Shown: one piece after another, positions 1 through 7,862 of the stretch | Position numbering within the stretch: the first letter of the stretch is position 1 | Layout of the letters: each line of letters opens with the position of its first letter | IMG/VR virus record: IMGVR_UViG_3300035698_009030 | Location: 1-29,514 of that record | Length of the DNA stretch: 29,514 bases | DNA from: a virus | Direction: 5' to 3' (one strand) | Translations under genes and position numbers: made by a program | Notes under the pieces: generated by a model | The model's database searches: none | Seen by the model: the letters and a program-made list of their open reading frames with translations, nothing else | What the model was told of the DNA's origin: nothing

Positions 1-325
1 ATTCTAATGGGCTCATAAGTCTTACTATATATCTGTACCCATCAAGGGGATGATCCCAATAAAAAGTTCTTCTTTTACCGGCTCCTTTTGTCTCACTGTG
101 CCAAAAACCCATTACTGTTGCGTGATCCGCTGGAGAAATATATTTCCACTGTAATTTCACATCGAAAAAATTATTTGCTGATACTCCAACAACTGAAACT
201 GTCTCATCATGAAACTCACGCACTACCTGACTTTTGTCACCTGTTTGGGGTAACGTTGTAGTTGGGTTTACGGAAAACACCGTTGTTATATAGTCAGCCG
301 TTTTACCATCTAAGTAATTATACAT
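1..325 (-). CDS. Minor tail protein, second paralogue (3' end outside window)
   Basis: Open frame of 108 codons that runs off the left edge, so only the N-terminal part is present. It starts ATGTATAATTAC and is clearly paralogous to the 153-residue protein at 1084-1545: both share GKTADY, FSVNPTT, FFDVKLQWKYISP, ETKGAG and RRTFYW. Its ATG overlaps the stop of the fibre-like gene as TAATG, so translation is probably coupled; the upstream SD is weak. Position after the tape measure and the Trp/Phe-rich beta pattern suggest a minor tail or tail-tip component, comparable by position with lambda M-type proteins. That assignment is inference; the paralogy is seen directly. Confidence 0.8.
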   Translation of the reverse strand, partial: MYNYLDGKTADYITTVFSVNPTTTLPQTGDKSQVVREFHDETVSVVGVSANNFFDVKLQWKYISPADHATVMGFWHSETKGAGKRRTFYWDHPLDGYRYIVRLMSPLE

Positions 326-1056
326 TAGCTTATCGTTCCGCCGTTATTGCCAGCGACTATCCATCCGCTTGCAGACCAAACAAGTGTGCAGCCTTCTCCT
401 GCTGCCGCAAATGTTATCTGAGTTCCGCCAACCATGTGAACAGGGGTTATTTTCCAGGTATCGGAAGAATCTCCTTCTACTTCACAAACTATCGTTTTTA
501 TTTGCCCGGTTGCGCCATCAGCGAGAGTAACGTTATCAAGGTCTGTATCACCATTAGTCGTAACAAGTGTAAGCGCCGTAGTTATGGAAGCGGCAACTCC
601 TTCGCCCGTTGCTGTAATGGAATCCGGTGCTTGAAATAGCGCTCCTGTCATACTAATTGTGGCTATAGCCGTTAAACTACTTATGTCTGAATTAGCCCCA
701 CTTGCTGCGGCGCTAAGAGTCCCACGCTGTGCTGCTGCATCAGCATCGTCAAGTAGCGCACGTCCAGCAGCGGTGCAAACAATTTCTTCTGTTGCGCCAG
801 CGCCAGCCGTACTCCGTCCAAGAAGTTTGTCTGTTGCACTAACATCTTGGATTTTTGCATACGTTACTGCTTTAGCTGTTATAGTCAAAGCGCCGCTTCC
901 GGTAACTTCGCCAGAGTGAGTGGCGTTAGTTACTTTTAACGTATTCAAGTCAACTGCTGTTTTAGTTGTGTCGAAGTTCGTGTCAATTGCCGCCATCATT
1001 AATTTCGGAGTCATTAATGAGCTAACGTTATCGATTGTTGTAAAAGTCACAGCCAT
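325..1056 (-). CDS. Tail fibre-like structural protein
   Basis: 243 residues, Ala/Thr/Ser/Gly-rich with almost no charged clusters, typical of beta-structured fibre or baseplate-attached proteins. The segment DKLLGRSTAGAGATEEI near residues 75-92, followed by an Ala-rich stretch and RGTL, is of a kind common in phage tail fibre proteins, where such repeats link to receptor-binding parts. Start ATG has AAGGA upstream. It lies between two paralogous minor tail proteins and overlaps the next one as TAATG. A role in host contact is likely from composition and position; no catalytic motif is visible. Confidence 0.7.
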   Translation of the reverse strand: MAVTFTTIDNVSSLMTPKLMMAAIDTNFDTTKTAVDLNTLKVTNATHSGEVTGSGALTITAKAVTYAKIQDVSATDKLLGRSTAGAGATEEIVCTAAGRALLDDADAAAQRGTLSAAASGANSDISSLTAIATISMTGALFQAPDSITATGEGVAASITTALTLVTTNGDTDLDNVTLADGATGQIKTIVCEVEGDSSDTWKITPVHMVGGTQITFAAAGEGCTLVWSASGWIVAGNNGGTIS

Positions 1057-1083
1057 TTTTAATTCCTTTTAATATAAAATCTT

Positions 1084-1545
1084 TTACGCCCAATAAGTTT
1101 CATACGTGTCCCATGTTTCAGTATAAACAACCCACGCGGAGTCATAAACAGTTCCTCTTATCCCTTCCACTCTCAAAGTGACCAGAGACACGGATAAATG
1201 TCCAACTGGATCATACGCTGATTTTAAAGGAGTCATAAATCTAACCGTATAAATACGCTCGTCAACTGGGTGTAACCAATAAAAAGTTCTTCTTCTACCG
1301 GCTCCTTTCGTTTCATCGAACCAAAAGTCCATCAGGGTTACATGGTCAACGGGAGAGATGTATTTCCATTGTAGTTTTACATCAAAAAAATCACTTACGG
1401 ATAACCCGATCACAGAAACATTACCGTCATCTAAATCGTGAACCACCTGTTTCTTTTCACCTTTCTGTGGCAAAACAGTAGTTGGGTTTACAGAAAACGT
1501 TGTTGTCGTGTAATCTGCTGTTTTACCATTTAAGGAGTTATACAC
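1084..1545 (-). CDS. Minor tail protein (tail-tip family, first paralogue)
   Basis: 153 residues, starting at GTG with AGGAG eight bases upstream; the start overlaps the end of the tape measure gene by eight bases. The middle (FFDVKLQWKYISPVDH, then RRRTFYWLHPVDERIYTVRF) has the alternating aromatic pattern of small beta-sandwich tail proteins encoded just after tape measures, and ends with a strand LVTLRVEGI. By analogy with lambda M or distal tail proteins it would sit at the tail tip where the tape measure C-terminus binds. Function is inferred from position and pattern. A close paralogue begins at 325. Confidence 0.65.
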   Translation of the reverse strand: MYNSLNGKTADYTTTTFSVNPTTVLPQKGEKKQVVHDLDDGNVSVIGLSVSDFFDVKLQWKYISPVDHVTLMDFWFDETKGAGRRRTFYWLHPVDERIYTVRFMTPLKSAYDPVGHLSVSLVTLRVEGIRGTVYDSAWVVYTETWDTYETYWA

Positions 1546-4500
1546 GTGCCACTCTCCTAATCTGCGTTTGGGTTTCAGGATCGGTTCTGATTATTTCTGC
1601 CGTTACATTTTTTAACTCTCTGTCACCGATGAAGACCCTGACCTGGGTATCACTGCTTCCACTGTCTTTACTTACAAGCTGTTGAAGAAGAGCTTTAACA
1701 TCAACCATGTCTGAGTCTGTTGTAATGTGTTCAACACCGTGAAAAGTAGTTGGGAGCGTATACCCAGACATCGGTCCTGATATAACTCCGCCGCCAGCAA
1801 AGGAATTGATGTTGGCTGCTTCCATAAAAGCATCTCGAAACTGGTCCAGCGGCCTGTTTCCACTTTTTAAAGCTTCTACCCAATAGTCAAAACCGGGTTG
1901 ATCAATCATACCTGGGTCTGTGCCAAATTCAGTTCTGCCGATACTATTGTAAGCATCTAACACTACTGACTCTATGGCGTCGTATCCACCAGAATTCCAC
2001 CCATCGTCGGTCTCGCGGGAAGTCACATCTGGGGTCCACCCGGGGATTTGTGCCAATATCTCATAGAGGTCTGCGAGTGTTTTACCACCTGTGATTTCAT
2101 CCGCCATTGATGTTGAGTCGGGTAATGCTCCCTGTAAAGCAAAAAGATCATTCAAAACTCTTTCCATTGCCTTCGGGTCACCGTAATCGGATATAAAATC
2201 AAGATAATTATTTGCGAACCCTGTAAAATCAGAAACTTTAGTTGGGTCTGATTGGGCATCTGATAACAAAGAAGCGTACCTTTCTTCAAAATATGCTTTT
2301 GATTGAACGCCCATGCCAGAACCACCCATGATTTCATCAATGGTCGCCTGGATATTATCAAAAGCTCCTGAAAAATCATCGACAGATTCCGCTGCGTCCT
2401 CTATGGACCAAATAAACTCTTGTAATGGGTGTAGCGAAGTGTCTATCGATGCAAGTTCTAACGCTTTACCAATATCTGTTGCGAGACCTTCCTCGCCCAA
2501 AGCTGATAAAGCTCGAATTTCAAGGTTCTTTATCGTCTTGCTCTGATCTTCAAGATAGCTGTAATATTTATCAGCAGTCTTTGAAAAGTCCAGTAGTTTT
2601 GCGTAAAGCTTTACTCCAGATTCAGTCGATAAGTCAACGGCTTCTATTGTCTTTCTATAAGCGTCTCTTGACCCAGGTAAAGCGAGCCCAACAGCGTCCA
2701 GTGCTGATGTAAGATTTCCTTTAATACCTGCTTGTTTTTCAATAGCAGAATAAAAATTATCATAAAAACTCTTTACATTTGTCTGGAATGCGTCCAGCCC
2801 ACCGGATAGTTTTACAAGCTCTTGACTTAAGATCAATGCCCTATCCCCGGTACTTTCAAACCCAGTCCCCAGCTTTTCCGTCGCCCCTCTTACAACTTCC
2901 AATTCGGTGAGTACTCTGATCAGACTTTCAAAGGCACCTTCTCCTATTTCCTGAAACTGTTGAATGGTGTTACCGTACAGCCCTGCTGCCATTTCATCTG
3001 CAAGCTCTGAAAATTCTTCAGATAGCTTTTTAGCTATCTCTTCGCCATCCAAATCTTTTAAATCAATTTTATCAATTTCAAATTTATAATCGCTAATTGC
3101 CTGGTCAGGGGCAATTCCTGTCCCTGTGGAAAATGCCTCGGCGGCACTTGCAAAACTCTGAAGAACTGCCGTGAATGAATCTAAGATATTTTGATCTTCT
3201 ACTGTAGAGATCCCCACTCTTCCAGTCGTGCTGTCTGTCCCAAACCACCCACCAGTTTCAAAAATACTGACATCTTGAAATGACTTTAACTTCCCTGCAA
3301 GATCCCCAGATACAAGCTCTGATATTGCGACCGGGTCCAGAATAAACCCTGCTGCTTTTAAAGTTTCTGTGATATCCCCACCGAAAGCATTTCCTAAAAT
3401 ACCCCCTATTGCTTTCCAAACATAACCGCCAACGTCTGCGGCAATTGCAGAAAGGTAGTTAACACCGTCATCATAAGCTTCGTCCCACGCGGTTTTGATA
3501 TCTCCAAGCTGTAAAGATTCATCGATGTTTAAAGAAGCCGCATTAAACAATCCATATGACCTCACAATATTTGTTGCTATAGAAGTTATGTTATTATTAA
3601 GATTAACCATTTCATCATATATGCCTGACAGCATGTCATACTGATCAACGTCGATTTTATTTAGCATTTCAAGGCTATTGGATATAGAAGCACTACCAAA
3701 CCCTGCTGCCCCACCTAATACTGTACTGTCCTCTAAGGTTACAACTAATGGGGGAGGCGTACTGCCCTCATCACCGCTTAATCCCTCTAAGATAGAGTAG
3801 ACTGCGCCGACATATTGAACACCCTTCATCCAATCATAATTAGCTGTTTTATTACCTGCGTCATTTTTATTCCAAGAATCGTGTAACTCGCCTGATGAAT
3901 CACTGAATGAATCAATAATATCGTTTATAGAGTCATTTATTTTGCTGCTGAACCCATCTGTCCAAGTGACAAGCATCTCCGCTGTTGTGTTATTAAAAGT
4001 CTTTACGAGACTTTCGTTGAATGACTCCCAATCCTGCATCTGCCCATCTAACAAATCACCCCAAAAGTCAGCGGAAATGTCATGGATGTTATTGTACATA
4101 TGCTGATTGATGTCTTCTACTTCATCGGCTGTTTTTTTCCAGATAGCTTTTTGTTTTTTTCCACTGTTCTTAAGCTCTTTTTCAAATTCTTTAACTTCTT
4201 TTGCAAATCTTTCATCATCAGTCAGGAGTATAGAGTCAAATAACTTTTCAACTGATTTACTAAGCGCTTCCGCTTTTTCTATACCTTTTTCGACTTCTTC
4301 GTTAAATACCCTAACCCCTTCTGCAAACCTCTCAGCATCAGTTAAAAGTATGGTGTCAAATAAGCCACTGACTGCTTTTTTAAACTCCTCGACTTTTTTT
4401 GCCCCTTTATCTATAGTCTTCTCAAGTGTGGTAATCACTTTTTCAGCGTTTTCAATTATGTCAACTCTCGCTCCTTCCATCTCTCTATAGTCAACAAGAC

Positions 4501-6457
4501 CCTTTTTAAGTGTGGAAAGTCTATAGGTATCCTTTCTTTGAATAAGTTTAATCTGTTCTTCTTCAAACTCTTTAAACATTTTTTGCTTTTTTACCATCCT
4601 ATCTTTTTCATTCGACCACGTTTGCGTCATTGCCTTTTCAATATTCGCGGCATCGCGGAGTCTTGTGGCATTAGGTGATGTCAAACTTGGCATAATACTC
4701 ATTGTACGGTCAAATACAGGGGGGAGGACAGTAGGGAAATAAAATTCCTTCATTGCTTCTAAAAGTTTTATAACATCTTCCCCGGCTGAAGCTATCTGTT
4801 TCACTTTATTGAGCATCCCACCCAGAAAACCTTTCACAAAATCTGACTCACTTAATTTTGTGCTAATGGTGATAAGGTCTCCAAGTATACTGGCGAGGTC
4901 TTTAGCGCCAGCTAATACTTTTGGATCTTTAAGTGTTTCACCTAAACTTAGCAAAGACGTCGTAACATCGTCCATGAATCCAGAATCAGCCATTTCGTTT
5001 TTCAACCTTTCCCATCCTTCAGCTAACTTATTAGAAGCTTTTACCGAAGCATCAATCGTACCGGTATAGTTTTTTCCTAAAGCTTTTCTAAATTTAGGAA
5101 GAAAATCATCAGCGAAAACTTCACCCGCGCTAACAGCTTTATCAAACGCCTCCACTGTCATACCCATGGCTTTTGCACCTAACTGAAACGCGCCAGGGAT
5201 ATTATCCCCAAGCTGTCTACGGATTTCTTCCATAGACACTTTACCTTTTGACATCATTTGTTCCAAAGCAAGGAATGACAGCTTCATTCGTTCATTAGAC
5301 AGTCCTAAAATGGCCCCAGCGTTCGATACTGATTCAAAAATTGCTTGGACTTCCCGCATGGGGAGTTTTGATGATTGGGCAGCAGCTAAAAACCCTTTAT
5401 ATCCTTCCCTCATAGTAAAAAAGTTTAACCCAAGTTTATCCGCCGTTTTACTTATAAATTCAAACTGCTTGTCCGCGTTTGCTACAGAATCCGTTATTTC
5501 TTTGTACGCGTTTTCAGCAACTTTTGTGGCAATGCCAGCTTCCCATATTGCTCCACTCATGTTTTTAATAGCGTACACTGTCGTACCTGCGGCAAGACCT
5601 ATGCCTAAAAACACCCCTTTCATAGAAGATATTGAACTCATCACACCACTGGGGAACATCTTTGCGGCTTTTATTTTTGCTTCATCAAACTTTTTATTCA
5701 TCTTATTAGCTTCATGTCGAGCTTTGTCAAACTCATAAGCTAATTTTTTAGTCTTAACAGCAGCTTTACTAAACGCCTGATTCATACTCAATGCTTCATT
5801 GCGCATTTTATCAAACTTTGCGTTGTTAAACTCAGCATTCATCTTCTTTGCTTCGTGCCGCATTTTAACATAAGCGGCTTCCAGACTATCCGCCATCTTC
5901 AATGCTTCATGATGCGCTTTTGATAAAGCGTAAGTAGCTTCTTTCGCTTTATCAAAAGACTTATTCATCTGTAACGCTTTCGCTTGAACTTTATTAAACC
6001 CACCAGATAATTTAAGAGCTTCCTTTTCTGTATGACCCATTTTGACAGCAAGACCGTTAATTTCTTTAGTTGAGAGCCCTGCTGCTTTGGCAACATCTTT
6101 CATTGCTTTTGCCGAAGTGTCCCACGCTTGTTTTTTAAGCATTTTTTCATTTAAAGCTACAAACTCTTTTCTTGTCAATCCGAGTTCTTTTCTCAGCTTT
6201 AGATTAGCTCTGTTAATAGCGTTTGCAGAAACCTTAAAACTCTGCTCAGGAATCTTGGCTGTTTGAGCGAGCTGCTTCATACCTGTAGTTAGGGTGGAAA
6301 GGCTCTTACTCGCTTTATCTGAAGTTATGCCAGCGTTTAAAGCTTCGCTGATTACCTTTGAAGAAGACTTTGCTTCTGTGCGAAGAGTACGCATTGACTT
6401 ATCAAAAAGCTTGGTATCTGCGGAAACTTCGACATAGATAGAACCAACACGACTCAC
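1538..6457 (-). CDS. Tail tape measure protein
   Basis: 1639 residues, the longest gene here. Tape measure proteins set tail length and are threaded inside the tail tube. After a short N-terminus (GSIYVEVSADTKLF) come about 100 residues of Ala/Lys/His helical repeats (HEAxKMN), a Gly/Ala hydrophobic segment near 280-300, then the conserved tape-measure domain at about 315-470 (LPMREVQAIFES, GKVSMEEIRRQLGD, PGAFQLGAKAMGM). A Lys/Glu coiled region at about 620-770 holds a 40-residue duplication. Near the C-terminus FAGGGVISGP and YTLPTTFHGVEH resemble the usual ends of such proteins; the segment before (GRTEFGTDPG..WVEALKSG) resembles DUF4214. I chose GTG at 6457, eight bases after AAGGAG, over GTG 6466, which overlaps that SD. 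It overlaps the preceding 47-codon gene by four bases. Confidence 0.93.
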   Translation of the reverse strand: MSRVGSIYVEVSADTKLFDKSMRTLRTEAKSSSKVISEALNAGITSDKASKSLSTLTTGMKQLAQTAKIPEQSFKVSANAINRANLKLRKELGLTRKEFVALNEKMLKKQAWDTSAKAMKDVAKAAGLSTKEINGLAVKMGHTEKEALKLSGGFNKVQAKALQMNKSFDKAKEATYALSKAHHEALKMADSLEAAYVKMRHEAKKMNAEFNNAKFDKMRNEALSMNQAFSKAAVKTKKLAYEFDKARHEANKMNKKFDEAKIKAAKMFPSGVMSSISSMKGVFLGIGLAAGTTVYAIKNMSGAIWEAGIATKVAENAYKEITDSVANADKQFEFISKTADKLGLNFFTMREGYKGFLAAAQSSKLPMREVQAIFESVSNAGAILGLSNERMKLSFLALEQMMSKGKVSMEEIRRQLGDNIPGAFQLGAKAMGMTVEAFDKAVSAGEVFADDFLPKFRKALGKNYTGTIDASVKASNKLAEGWERLKNEMADSGFMDDVTTSLLSLGETLKDPKVLAGAKDLASILGDLITISTKLSESDFVKGFLGGMLNKVKQIASAGEDVIKLLEAMKEFYFPTVLPPVFDRTMSIMPSLTSPNATRLRDAANIEKAMTQTWSNEKDRMVKKQKMFKEFEEEQIKLIQRKDTYRLSTLKKGLVDYREMEGARVDIIENAEKVITTLEKTIDKGAKKVEEFKKAVSGLFDTILLTDAERFAEGVRVFNEEVEKGIEKAEALSKSVEKLFDSILLTDDERFAKEVKEFEKELKNSGKKQKAIWKKTADEVEDINQHMYNNIHDISADFWGDLLDGQMQDWESFNESLVKTFNNTTAEMLVTWTDGFSSKINDSINDIIDSFSDSSGELHDSWNKNDAGNKTANYDWMKGVQYVGAVYSILEGLSGDEGSTPPPLVVTLEDSTVLGGAAGFGSASISNSLEMLNKIDVDQYDMLSGIYDEMVNLNNNITSIATNIVRSYGLFNAASLNIDESLQLGDIKTAWDEAYDDGVNYLSAIAADVGGYVWKAIGGILGNAFGGDITETLKAAGFILDPVAISELVSGDLAGKLKSFQDVSIFETGGWFGTDSTTGRVGISTVEDQNILDSFTAVLQSFASAAEAFSTGTGIAPDQAISDYKFEIDKIDLKDLDGEEIAKKLSEEFSELADEMAAGLYGNTIQQFQEIGEGAFESLIRVLTELEVVRGATEKLGTGFESTGDRALILSQELVKLSGGLDAFQTNVKSFYDNFYSAIEKQAGIKGNLTSALDAVGLALPGSRDAYRKTIEAVDLSTESGVKLYAKLLDFSKTADKYYSYLEDQSKTIKNLEIRALSALGEEGLATDIGKALELASIDTSLHPLQEFIWSIEDAAESVDDFSGAFDNIQATIDEIMGGSGMGVQSKAYFEERYASLLSDAQSDPTKVSDFTGFANNYLDFISDYGDPKAMERVLNDLFALQGALPDSTSMADEITGGKTLADLYEILAQIPGWTPDVTSRETDDGWNSGGYDAIESVVLDAYNSIGRTEFGTDPGMIDQPGFDYWVEALKSGNRPLDQFRDAFMEAANINSFAGGGVISGPMSGYTLPTTFHGVEHITTDSDMVDVKALLQQLVSKDSGSSDTQVRVFIGDRELKNVTAEIIRTDPETQTQIRRVARV
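4124..4363 (-). repeat. 120-bp in-frame duplication inside tape measure gene
   Basis: Two copies of a 40-residue unit, the first starting LFDTILLTDAERFA and the second LFDSILLTDDERFA. The Leu codons lie at 4363 and 4243, exactly 120 bp apart. The start of the unit is strongly conserved and the Lys/Glu-rich remainder is diverged. Whole-repeat gain or loss would change tail length without a frame change. Confidence 0.8.
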
Positions 6458-6597
6458 ATGGAACACTCCTTGCCCAAACCAAGAACATCATAAATGAATA
6501 TCTCAGACACCCTAATATAACGAAACGGTGGGTCGCCTTGGTATAGGAACTCTTTATACTGTCTTTTAATGACTACACTTTGATCAAGTTTTCTCAT
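6454..6597 (-). CDS. Small protein between chaperone and tape measure (47 aa)
   Basis: Short gene starting ATG AGA AAA CTT directly after the TAG of the chaperone T frame and ending TGA, overlapping the GTG start of the tape measure (GTGA). AGAGG lies about nine bases upstream. The product (MRKLDQSVVIKRQYKEF...) is basic at the N-terminus and then aromatic-rich; I do not recognise a family. The tight fit between stop and next start on both sides argues that it is real and translationally coupled to the tape measure. A small tail-assembly role is possible but not shown. Confidence 0.65.
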   Translation of the reverse strand: MRKLDQSVVIKRQYKEFLYQGDPPFRYIRVSEIFIYDVLGLGKECSM

Positions 6598-6990
6598 CTA
6601 TCTTTTCCTCTTAGCAGCTTCAGCTTCGTTCATCTTGTTTATGAAGTACCTCCCTAAATGAAGAACTTTTTCAAAAGTATCAATCCCGTATTCTATATGG
6701 TACAACTTCATTGCTTCATGTACAGCCACCTGATTCAACGCCACTGGACCACCCATACCCGACATTATGTATTGATCCTGAACGAGGGCGTATATTTTTT
6801 CTGCGTCCTCATTTTCTGGCAATACGGGAGGCACACATATGAGACAACCAACAGGGTCAAAAGCTTCTCCTTTTAACTTTTTACAGGTTTGGCAGGACGG
6901 CTTTTCCTTGAGTCGCTCTGCCCTTTCGACAAATTTACGGTCACCTTCGCTGTTCGCTCCTCTTCCAACTCTCCAAGTTGAACAAGGCAA
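6598..6990 (-). CDS. Tail assembly chaperone, T frame (C-terminal part of frameshifted GT-type protein)
   Basis: Open frame overlapping the 3' end of the upstream chaperone gene in the -1 frame, with no ribosome site at its nominal start. It is best read as the T part of a lambda G/GT-like protein made by a -1 slip at 6930-6936; the fusion starting at 7331 would be 244 residues. After the slip site the frame reads KFVERAERLKEKPSCQTCKKLK, with a four-Cys pattern (CQTC, then CLIC 13 residues later) that could bind zinc, then a helical C-terminus with a basic end (AEAAKRKR). In lambda the T part recruits the major tail protein to the tape measure; the same role is inferred here. Confidence 0.8.
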   Translation of the reverse strand: MPCSTWRVGRGANSEGDRKFVERAERLKEKPSCQTCKKLKGEAFDPVGCLICVPPVLPENEDAEKIYALVQDQYIMSGMGGPVALNQVAVHEAMKLYHIEYGIDTFEKVLHLGRYFINKMNEAEAAKRKR

Positions 6991-7331
6991 TTGGATACAA
7001 ACTGAGAAAACCCAACGTTCTCAAGCATAAGTGTTAACTTTGTTTCGGTGTCACACACAAGAGGTTTACCGTCATCATCTTCTAAATTGTTCCACTCAAC
7101 AATAGTGTAGTCCCACAGCATTTCAGAAAACTTGTCATCGTTAGTATCGGTGAACTCGAACCGTTGACCGTTCTTATATTCGGTCTTATTTTTAACACAT
7201 TTTTTCTGGATCTCCAAGCGTTTAACTTGGTTGACCGCACGAATTCGGATTTCACCAGAATCAGGATCGTCTTCATTAAACTTAAACCATGCGCCAGGGT
7301 TGGGTTCTTTAATCGAAAAAACTGTTGCCAT
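6873..7331 (-). CDS. Tail assembly chaperone (G-like)
   Basis: 152 residues, acidic in the middle, with a good SD (GAAAGGAAAG) before ATG. It lies between the major tail protein and the tape measure, the invariable position of tail assembly chaperones in long-tailed phages. The N-terminus (FSIKEPNPGAWFKF, then IRIRAVNQVKRLEIQKKC) resembles small G-type chaperones that start with a short beta region and continue helical. The gene ends in a basic tail (SRKSRPAKPVKS) that would be replaced by the T part on frameshifting. In lambda, G and GT are needed for tail assembly but are absent from the virion. Confidence 0.82.
   Translation of the reverse strand: MATVFSIKEPNPGAWFKFNEDDPDSGEIRIRAVNQVKRLEIQKKCVKNKTEYKNGQRFEFTDTNDDKFSEMLWDYTIVEWNNLEDDDGKPLVCDTETKLTLMLENVGFSQFVSNCLVQLGELEEERTAKVTVNLSKGQSDSRKSRPAKPVKS
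6930..6936 (-). promoter_or_regulatory. Programmed -1 ribosomal slip site AAATTTG
   Basis: On the minus strand the upstream frame reads GTA AAT TTG, giving the heptamer A AAT TTG, an exact X XXY YYZ match. A -1 slip gives AAA TTT G and enters the T frame, which stays open to 6598. The upstream frame continues another 19 codons to its own stop, so the site lies inside the overlap as expected. Confidence 0.75.
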
Positions 7332-7361
7332 TGAACTTTCCTTTCTTTTATAGTGTTGTAT

Positions 7362-7388
7362 TCTGAGGAGAGGTTATCTCTCCTCAGA
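7362..7388. terminator. Perfect 11-bp hairpin after major tail protein gene
   Basis: Inverted repeat CTGAGGAGAG / CTCTCCTCAG with a five-base loop, extended by one flanking T-A pair. It lies eight bases downstream of the major tail protein stop. No U-tract follows on the minus strand (AATACAAC), so it may act as an mRNA-stabilising or attenuating hairpin rather than a full terminator. Confidence 0.6.
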
Positions 7389-7395
7389 GTTTTAG

Positions 7396-7851
7396 TTAGA
7401 CCGCACGTACCATCACGCCAGAGACTTTTGCAGTAAAGGAAACAGTACCCAATCCTGACTTGTCCATGCCGATATTGAAAGTGGTAATTGTTACAGTACT
7501 CAACACCGTTGGCATGAGAACTGAATATGCTCCAGGGGCAAAATGCCCGGTTGTCTGACACGGCTCAAAATAACTGGTGTCGTTAATGTATAGCCTCAGA
7601 TCTGCAAGTTTTGAGTTATACAGGTTTGCTTGTTGCAACATATCCTGCCCAGTTGCATCCGTTGGATCATAATGCCCATTAAAGGACACAGAACCCCCGT
7701 CCTTCATACCATATTCAAATGTTTTCCAATCATCGTTAAAGGCACTCGCATCGAACTCTTCTGTCGAAATACCATCCAAAGTCCACGTACCCATACCTAA
7801 GACGGTAGATGTTCCGAGCGTTACCTTTCCATCTTTACCAACTATTGCCAT
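7396..7851 (-). CDS. Major tail (tube) protein
   Basis: 151 residues with beta-rich composition and a start MAIVGKDGKVTLGT typical of siphovirus tail tube subunits. The following WTLDGISTEEFDAS and FNGHYDPTDATGQDML match the usual pattern of a tube protein in which a strand pair is followed by a D-x-T-D loop. It would form the hexameric rings of the tail tube. SD AGGAG precedes ATG. It is unusual that two sugar-enzyme genes separate it from the tail terminator gene; it is a candidate target for modification by them. A strong hairpin follows the gene. Confidence 0.85.
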   Translation of the reverse strand: MAIVGKDGKVTLGTSTVLGMGTWTLDGISTEEFDASAFNDDWKTFEYGMKDGGSVSFNGHYDPTDATGQDMLQQANLYNSKLADLRLYINDTSYFEPCQTTGHFAPGAYSVLMPTVLSTVTITTFNIGMDKSGLGTVSFTAKVSGVMVRAV

Positions 7852-7862
7852 AATAAAATCTC

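Noticed and set aside
262-919. Plus-strand frames of 125 and 86 codons
   Set aside because: They are antisense to a fibre-like gene with good start and composition; no SD and no family pattern.
4107-5738. Several plus-strand frames of 80-140 codons, Ser/Phe-rich
   Set aside because: Antisense shadows of the Lys/Glu/Ala-rich tape measure gene; their composition is what the complement of such codons gives.
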